Shown: positions 6,285 through 9,987 of the stretch, piece after piece
Position numbering within the stretch: position 1 is the first letter of the stretch
Layout of the letters: the number at the start of each line of letters is the position of its first letter
Source of the DNA: Pseudomonadota bacterium
Lineage (GTDB): Bacteria > Pseudomonadota > Alphaproteobacteria > Rhizobiales > Xanthobacteraceae
Reading direction: 5' to 3'
Length of the DNA stretch: 9,987 nucleotides
Assembly (NCBI GenBank): GCA_023433965.1
Contig: JAEYTQ010000667.1
Span: 1 to 9,987 of the forward strand
Notes under the pieces: generated by a model
Seen by the model: the letters and a program-made list of their open reading frames with translations, nothing else
What the model was told of the DNA's origin: nothing
Databases searched by the model: none
Position numbers and translations under genes: made by a program

Positions 6285-7454
6285 TTATTCTGGCTCTTGA
6301 TCCTGGCCTGCGGTGGCCGACAGGCCGAACAGGCCGGCGAGCGTGCGCTTGTGGCCGGTGTCGATGGTGGCATAGACGCTCATGCCGGCTTTCAGCTTCC
6401 GCACATGTTTGTCAGTCTCGTCGAAATAGATGCGGATCGGCACGCGCTGTACCACCTTGACGAAATTTCCGGTGGCGTTTTGCGGCGGCAGGATCGCGAA
6501 CTGCGCGCCGGTGCCGGGCGAGAGCGAACCAATCTTGCCCTTGAAGACGTGGTTCGGGAACGCATCGACCTCGAGCGTGACGGGTTGTCCTTCGGTGACG
6601 TAAGTGAGGTCGCTCTCCTTCGGATTGGCATCGACCCAGGGATGGGCGACGTCGATGATGGAGAAAACCGGCGTGCCGGCGGCGACGTAGCGCCCGAGCT
6701 GGATCTGCTCGACCTGCGTCGCCACGCCATCCATGGGTGCGCGCAGCACGGTGTGGTCGAGGTTGCGCTGGGCGTCGTCCAGCTTGGCTTTCGCCTGGGC
6801 GTAGGGCGGGAATTGCTCGAGCGGCAGGTCAGGATTGCCGAGCAGCTGCGTCTTGGCGTTGGAGAGCTGCTGCCTGACGTATTGCGCCTGCGCGCCGGCG
6901 GTGACCAGTGCGTTCGATGCATTGTCGAGGTCGAGCTGCGAGCCGTAATTGTTCTTCACCAACGCCTGCTTGCGCTCGACGTCCCGCTTCTTCAGCTCGA
7001 TACCCTGCTGGGCCAGATCGAGCATGTCGCCGTAGATCTTGATGTTGGCGATGAGGTTGTCGTAGGTCGTGTGCGCCTGCGCGAGCTGAGCCTTTGCTTC
7101 ATCCACGACGAGGCGGAACGGAACCGGGTCGATCTGGAACAGCTCGTCGCCTCGGCTGACGGTCTGTCCTTCCCTCACGACGACTTTCAGGATCTTGCCG
7201 GAGATGTCGGGGGTCACCAGCACCTTCTGCGCGCCGACATAGGCATTGTCGGTCCCGACATAGCGCCCGCCATTGAGATAGAAGCTGACGCCGCCGACGG
7301 CGACGATGACCGGGAGCACGACGAGGAGCAGAAAGCGGCGATAGCGGCGCAGGCCCGCCAGCAGGCGGCGGCGCGGATCGGTGCCGGCCTTCTTGGTCGG
7401 CTTGGCGCTGTCACTCTTCTGCTCGGGCTGGAACTTGATGACTTGATCAGCCAT
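6285..7454 (-). CDS. HlyD/EmrA-family membrane fusion protein
   Basis: This periplasmic adaptor (389 aa) would link the MFS pump to an outer-membrane TolC-type channel, which is not encoded in the window. In order: a cytoplasmic Lys/Arg-rich N terminus (1-40); a single membrane anchor FLLLVVLPVIVAVGGVSFYL (41-60); the first lipoyl half (about 75-112); an α-helical hairpin (about 113-235); the second lipoyl half, starting LRAPMDGVATQVEQ (237-250); and a β-barrel (about 270-365). The block GTGAQFAILPPQNATGNFVK (314-333) is characteristic of EmrA-type adaptors paired with DHA2 pumps. The ATG lies inside the 3' end of marR (8-bp overlap), preceded by a strong AGGAG. Overlap and spacing indicate one operon under MarR control. 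Confidence 0.95.
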   Translation of the reverse strand: MADQVIKFQPEQKSDSAKPTKKAGTDPRRRLLAGLRRYRRFLLLVVLPVIVAVGGVSFYLNGGRYVGTDNAYVGAQKVLVTPDISGKILKVVVREGQTVSRGDELFQIDPVPFRLVVDEAKAQLAQAHTTYDNLIANIKIYGDMLDLAQQGIELKKRDVERKQALVKNNYGSQLDLDNASNALVTAGAQAQYVRQQLSNAKTQLLGNPDLPLEQFPPYAQAKAKLDDAQRNLDHTVLRAPMDGVATQVEQIQLGRYVAAGTPVFSIIDVAHPWVDANPKESDLTYVTEGQPVTLEVDAFPNHVFKGKIGSLSPGTGAQFAILPPQNATGNFVKVVQRVPIRIYFDETDKHVRKLKAGMSVYATIDTGHKRTLAGLFGLSATAGQDQEPE

Positions 7455-7929
7455 AGCGCTGCTCCTTGCGCAGCTGTTCCGCGCCCGATGCCTGGATCGC
7501 GGTCCGCACGTTTTCCTTGATGGTTTCGAGCTGGGTGAGGAGGCGATGGGCGTCGGCCGGCGTAATGCCGTCGAGCGCGTTGGCGGTCAGCTCGGACTTC
7601 AGGCCGCTCATGCGGCCGAGCAGCTGACGGCCGGCCTTCTTGAGGTACAGGCGTTTGACCCGGCGATCCGAAGCGTCGCTGCGTCGCTCGATCCAATCGT
7701 TGTGGCAGAGCTTGTCGATCAGGCGGGTCAGCGTGATCGGCTGCATCTCCAGAAGCTCGGCGAGCTCGGATTGCTTCATGCCTTCGCTGCGCTCGACCTT
7801 GGCAAGCACCGCCCATTGGGCGCGGGTGATGCCGAAGCGCGAGGCCTCCTTGTCGGCATAGACTCGCAGCAGACGGTAGAGTTCACCGAGGGTGAACAGG
7901 AAGTTCTGGTCGACCGACCCGCGCGTCAT
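7447..7929 (-). CDS. MarR-family transcriptional regulator of the efflux operon
   Basis: A 160-aa cytoplasmic dimeric winged-helix regulator, probably a repressor released by a small phenolic or drug ligand. Residues 33-98 form the wHTH: FGITRAQWAVLAKV (32-45), KQSELAELLEMQPITLTRLI (52-71, helix-turn-helix with recognition helix), then the wing ERRSDASDRRVKRLYL (81-96), which carries the Asp-x-Arg of the MarR wing. N- and C-terminal helices (1-30 and about 100-150) would form the dimer interface. The ATG at 7929 is chosen because GGAG lies 9 bases upstream. An in-frame ATG at 7956 would add nine residues (MESLSETKL) but has no ribosome-binding site and is next to the putative operator. As first gene of the operon it overlaps the adaptor gene. 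A palindrome just upstream suggests autorepression. Confidence 0.94.
   Translation of the reverse strand: MTRGSVDQNFLFTLGELYRLLRVYADKEASRFGITRAQWAVLAKVERSEGMKQSELAELLEMQPITLTRLIDKLCHNDWIERRSDASDRRVKRLYLKKAGRQLLGRMSGLKSELTANALDGITPADAHRLLTQLETIKENVRTAIQASGAEQLRKEQRYG
7462..7466 (-). promoter_or_regulatory. Shine-Dalgarno for the emrA-like gene, inside marR
   Basis: On the minus strand AGGAG lies 7 bases before the adaptor ATG and within the final codons of marR. It fixes the adaptor start and, with the 8-bp overlap (7447-7454), points to translational coupling of regulator and adaptor. Confidence 0.7.
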
Positions 7930-7938
7930 GAGCTTCGT

Positions 7939-7942
7939 CTCC
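7939..7942 (-). promoter_or_regulatory. Shine-Dalgarno deciding the marR start
   Basis: GGAG on the minus strand, 9 bases before the ATG at 7929, favours this start over the in-frame ATG at 7956, whose upstream sequence (GCTTATTAT) has no purine-rich site. Confidence 0.55.
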
Positions 7943-7959
7943 GATAAGCTTTCCATATA

Positions 7960-7973
7960 ATAAGCAAGCTTAT
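7960..7973. promoter_or_regulatory. Palindromic candidate MarR operator
   Basis: ATAAGC-AA-GCTTAT is a perfect 6+6 inverted repeat with a 2-base spacer in an AT-rich island within the gap between divergent marR and zur. A third half-site of the same form, ATAAGC, occurs at 7944-7949. Dimeric MarR proteins typically bind palindromes of about this size overlapping their own promoter. The position 31-44 bases upstream of the chosen marR start fits autorepression of marR-emrAB. Binding is inferred. Confidence 0.6.
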
Positions 7974-8085
7974 GATTATTCCCATGCGAATTGGCAGGAG
8001 GCTGTCCCGCAGCACCCGCATGGCTGGCAGCCGTTCGCTCTGTCGCACTTTGGGTTCCCCCGATGAAATGATAGAAGACGAGCAC

Positions 8086-8580
8086 ATGACCCTCGCAAAA
8101 CAGGCATTCCCCGCGCCCGATCACGACCACGGCCGCTGCACCGCGGACGCGCTGGCGCATGCCGAATTCGTCTGCGAGCAGCGCGCCCAGAAATTTACGC
8201 CCATTCGCCGTCAGGTGCTGGGAGCACTCCTCGCCAGCCACCGCCCGCTCGGTGCCTATGAGATCATCGACGAACTCGCCAAGTCCATCTCGCGGCCGGC
8301 GCCCATCACCGTCTATCGTGCTCTCGACTTCCTGATGGCCAATGGTCTTGTGCACCGCATCGAGAGCCGCAATGCCTATCTCGCCTGCGCTGCCCATGAC
8401 CACGACGCGACCTCCGCGGTGGCGTTCCTGATCTGCGAGCGCTGTGGCCTCGTCGGCGAGATTTCCTCTTCGTCCTTCGCCAAGGACCTCAACGCCGCCG
8501 CGCGCAGCTCGGGCTTCGCCCCCAAACTCTCCGTGGTGGAGATCACGGGCGTTTGCGCCCATTGCCAGAAAGCCGACTAA
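8086..8580 (+). CDS. zur: Zur-type (Fur family) zinc-responsive transcriptional regulator
   Basis: A 164-aa dimeric zinc sensor. With Zn bound it represses zinc-uptake genes such as znuABC, which are not in this window. The N-terminal winged helix (about 30-90) includes TPIRRQVLGALL (38-49) and the DNA-reading segment PAPITVYRALDFL (71-83). The dimerisation domain carries two Cys pairs, ICERC (Cys117, Cys120) and VCAHC (Cys157, Cys160), for structural zinc. His90, Cys101 in NAYLAC, His104/His106 in AAHDHD and Glu125 align with the regulatory zinc ligands of E. coli Zur; the His90-Cys101 spacing of 11 equals His77-Cys88 there. This favours Zur over Fur. The N terminus has an extra PDHDHGRC segment. 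The frame is open back to 7972; ATG 8086 is chosen, ATG 8068 (adding MIEDEH) is nearly as good, and neither has a strong ribosome-binding site. Confidence 0.9.
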   Translation: MTLAKQAFPAPDHDHGRCTADALAHAEFVCEQRAQKFTPIRRQVLGALLASHRPLGAYEIIDELAKSISRPAPITVYRALDFLMANGLVHRIESRNAYLACAAHDHDATSAVAFLICERCGLVGEISSSSFAKDLNAAARSSGFAPKLSVVEITGVCAHCQKAD

Positions 8581-8614
8581 CCAACAACGGCGCAAAGCCG
8601 GTATTCGGGAAGAG

Positions 8615-9568
8615 ATGTCCTCACCTCAAGTCAACCCATCCGCCGCGCGCCCCCTCAGTGCCGGCGCCATCGCCCTGATGCTGATGCTGTGCCTGACCTG
8701 GGGGTTCAACCAGATCGCCGTCAAGCTGGTGCTGCCGGACATTCCGCCGATGCTCCAGGCCGCCATCCGCTCGATGGGCGCGCTGCCGGTGCTGTTCATC
8801 ATTGGCAGCCTTCGCGGCGTCAATTTCTTCGAGAACGATCGCACGTGGAAGCCGGGCCTGGTCGCTGGGTTGATGTTCGGCATCGAGTTCGTGTTGATCT
8901 TCCAGGGGCTGCACTTCACCACTGCTTCGCGCGCGGTGGTGTTTCTCTACACGGCGCCGTTTTTCGTCGCGCTCGGCTCCTATCAGGTGCTTGGCGAGCG
9001 TCTTGGCGCCTCGCAATGGCTCGGATTGGCCATCAGCTTCGCCGGCGTCGCGCTTGCGATCGGCGTGCCGCAGCCCAATGTCGATTCGCGTGTCCTGCTC
9101 GGCGATCTCATGATCGTCGGCGGCGCCGCGCTGTGGGCCGCGACGACGCTGGTCGCCAAGGGCACCCGCCTGCGCTTCGCCGCGCCCGAGAAGGCGCTGG
9201 GCTATCAGGTCGCGACCTCGATCCCGATCCTCGGGACGGCCGCCTGGCTGTTCGGCGAATCCATCACGCATACGCCGAGCCCGCTGTCGCTCGGACTGAT
9301 GGCGTTCCAGGCGATCTGGGTGGTGGGAACCACGTTCACGCTTTGGTTCGCGCTGGTGAAGACCTATTCGGCCAGCAAATTGTCCGCTTTTACCTTCATC
9401 ACCCCTTTGTTCGGCGTGGTGGGTAGCTATTTCATCATGCACGACACCCTGAGCCTGGCATTTGGCGCCGCTGCGGTCCTTGTAATCGTTGGACTTTTTC
9501 TGGTTAACCGTCCGAGCCCATCTGCCGCGGCACCGCGCGATGCATTGCTGAACGTCACCAAAACCTGA
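8615..9568 (+). CDS. EamA/DMT-superfamily permease (RhaT/RarD-like), 10 TM
   Basis: A 317-aa inner-membrane protein of two EamA repeats (about 16-150 and 163-297), each of five predicted helices. The family exports or takes up metabolites such as amino acids, nucleobases and sugars. Typical blocks are LMLMLCLTWGFNQIAVKLVL (21-40), the EamA pair FTTASRAVVFLYTAPFFVAL (101-120) then VLGERLGASQWLGLAI, and in repeat 2 YSASKLSAFTFITPLFGVVG (251-270). The usual second-repeat ExL is replaced by MHDTLS. The ATG at 8615 has GGGAAGAG directly upstream and gives the expected short N-terminal tail. It starts 34 bases after zur and ends 12 bases before ispG, so the three genes are probably co-transcribed. 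The substrate cannot be named. Zinc control through Zur is conceivable from context only. Confidence 0.93.
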   Translation: MSSPQVNPSAARPLSAGAIALMLMLCLTWGFNQIAVKLVLPDIPPMLQAAIRSMGALPVLFIIGSLRGVNFFENDRTWKPGLVAGLMFGIEFVLIFQGLHFTTASRAVVFLYTAPFFVALGSYQVLGERLGASQWLGLAISFAGVALAIGVPQPNVDSRVLLGDLMIVGGAALWAATTLVAKGTRLRFAAPEKALGYQVATSIPILGTAAWLFGESITHTPSPLSLGLMAFQAIWVVGTTFTLWFALVKTYSASKLSAFTFITPLFGVVGSYFIMHDTLSLAFGAAAVLVIVGLFLVNRPSPSAAAPRDALLNVTKT

Positions 9569-9580
9569 TATTTGGACCCC

Positions 9581-9987
9581 ATGAACAAGCTCGAAAGCCC
9601 CATCGTCTCGGACATCGCCGGCCCCGCGCCGCGTCACCGGACCACCCAGGTCAAGGTCGGCAACGTCGCCGTCGGCGGCGGCGCGCCCATCGTCGTGCAG
9701 TCGATGACCAACACCGACACCGCCGATATCGACGGCACCATCGCCCAGGTCGCAGCGCTCGCGCGCGCCGGCTCCGAAATGGTGCGCATCACCGTGGATC
9801 GCGAGGAGGCTGCGGCCGCCGTTCCGTACATCCGCGACGGCCTCGCCAAGCGCGGCATCACGACGCCGCTGATCGGCGACTTTCATTATATCGGGCACAA
9901 GCTGCTCGCGGCCTATCCGGCCTGCGCCGAGGCGCTGGCCAAGTACCGCATCAATCCCGGCAATGTCGGCTTCAAGGACAAGCGCGA
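9581..9987 (+). CDS. ispG: 4-hydroxy-3-methylbut-2-enyl diphosphate synthase, 5' part
   Basis: IspG (GcpE) is the cytoplasmic [4Fe-4S] enzyme of the MEP isoprenoid pathway that reductively opens methylerythritol cyclodiphosphate to HMBPP. The window holds the first 135 codons plus two bases; the gene runs off the right edge. Recognisable blocks in the TIM-barrel domain are [17 protein letters not shown] (36-52), [10 protein letters not shown] (64-73), [11 protein letters not shown] (98-108) and [15 protein letters not shown] (121-135). The cluster Cys residues lie beyond the edge. The ATG at 9581 follows the permease stop by 12 bases; the upstream TTGGA is only a weak ribosome-binding site, so translation may be coupled to the permease gene. 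Confidence 0.96.
   Translation, partial: MNKLESPIVSDIAGPAPRHRTTQVKVGNVAVGGGAPIVVQSMTNTDTADIDGTIAQVAALARAGSEMVRITVDREEAAAAVPYIRDGLAKRGITTPLIGDFHYIGHKLLAAYPACAEALAKYRINPGNVGFKDKR

Noticed and set aside
5507..6460. Plus-strand open frame (317 codons) opposite the MFS gene
   Set aside because: His/Gly/Arg/Glu-rich with no family pattern; the minus-strand pump with motifs A and C explains the region.
6156..7520. Plus-strand open frame (454 codons) opposite the HlyD and MFS genes
   Set aside because: Antisense shadow: no family motif, repetitive Asp/Val/Arg/Gly-rich sequence, while the minus-strand adaptor has a full domain set and ribosome-binding site.
8060..8085. Zur box in front of zur
   Set aside because: The AT-richer stretch GATGAAATGATAG lacks the inverted-repeat form (TGTTATA-type halves) expected for alphaproteobacterial Zur sites.
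7972..8085. N-terminal extension of Zur by up to 38 residues from the ATG at 7972
   Set aside because: The extension is Arg/Ser-rich without Fur-family similarity, lacks a ribosome-binding site and overlaps the putative marR operator.
8621..9898. Minus-strand open frame (425 codons) opposite the permease gene and ispG
   Set aside because: Arg/Gly/His/Asp-rich shadow spanning two well-recognised plus-strand genes.
1..9987. Mobile element, phage, CRISPR, toxin-antitoxin or other defence system
   Set aside because: No transposase, integrase, Cas, short toxin-antitoxin pair, direct-repeat array or tRNA-like attachment site was seen. All large genes belong to well-known metabolic, transport or regulatory families with similar composition.

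Overview
The window is GC-rich (roughly 65 % by eye) and looks like a chromosomal segment from an alphaproteobacterium of the Bradyrhizobium/Nitrobacteraceae type. The evidence is the protocatechuate 3,4-dioxygenase pair in β-ketoadipate order, a Zur-type regulator, the style of the MCP and MarR proteins, the GC-biased codon use, and a palindromic intergenic element of a kind I recall as common in Bradyrhizobium. The genus is an inference from sequence style; no database search was run.

Layout. (1) 1-92: the last 29 codons of a thiolase, probably the 3-oxoadipyl-CoA/acetyl-CoA acetyltransferase of aromatic degradation. (2) 93-314: an intergenic gap with an imperfect palindromic repeat, a nested inverted repeat and a probable pcaH promoter. 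(3) 315-1619: pcaH and pcaG, the β and α subunits of protocatechuate 3,4-dioxygenase; pcaG starts on GTG with no spacer after the pcaH stop. (4) 1620-1855: an intergenic gap with three hairpins. (5) 1856-3574: a transmembrane methyl-accepting chemotaxis protein whose last ~37 residues are out of frame, apparently through loss of one G in a short G run. (6) 3612-4676: an aminoglycoside-phosphotransferase-fold kinase of unknown substrate. (7) 4709-7929 on the minus strand: a marR-emrA-emrB type multidrug efflux operon (regulator, HlyD-type adaptor, 14-TM MFS pump), with a palindromic candidate operator at the regulator's own start. (8) 8086-9987 on the plus strand: zur, an EamA/DMT-family permease, and the 5' part of ispG, closely spaced and probably co-transcribed.

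How the genes work together. The left part is catabolic: PcaHG opens the ring of protocatechuate, and the thiolase would do the last step of the same pathway. The chemoreceptor lies just downstream, but nothing in its sequence shows its ligand. The middle operon is a self-contained repressor/efflux unit. In Gram-negative bacteria such units work with an outer-membrane TolC-type channel, which is not encoded here. On the right, a zinc sensor, a small-molecule permease and an isoprenoid-synthesis enzyme share orientation with short gaps, although their roles are not obviously related.

I see no CRISPR array, phage, transposase, tRNA or rRNA, and no clearly new multi-gene system. The observations most worth checking are the MCP frameshift, the marR operator palindrome, the regulatory palindromes ahead of pcaH, and the unassigned kinase.
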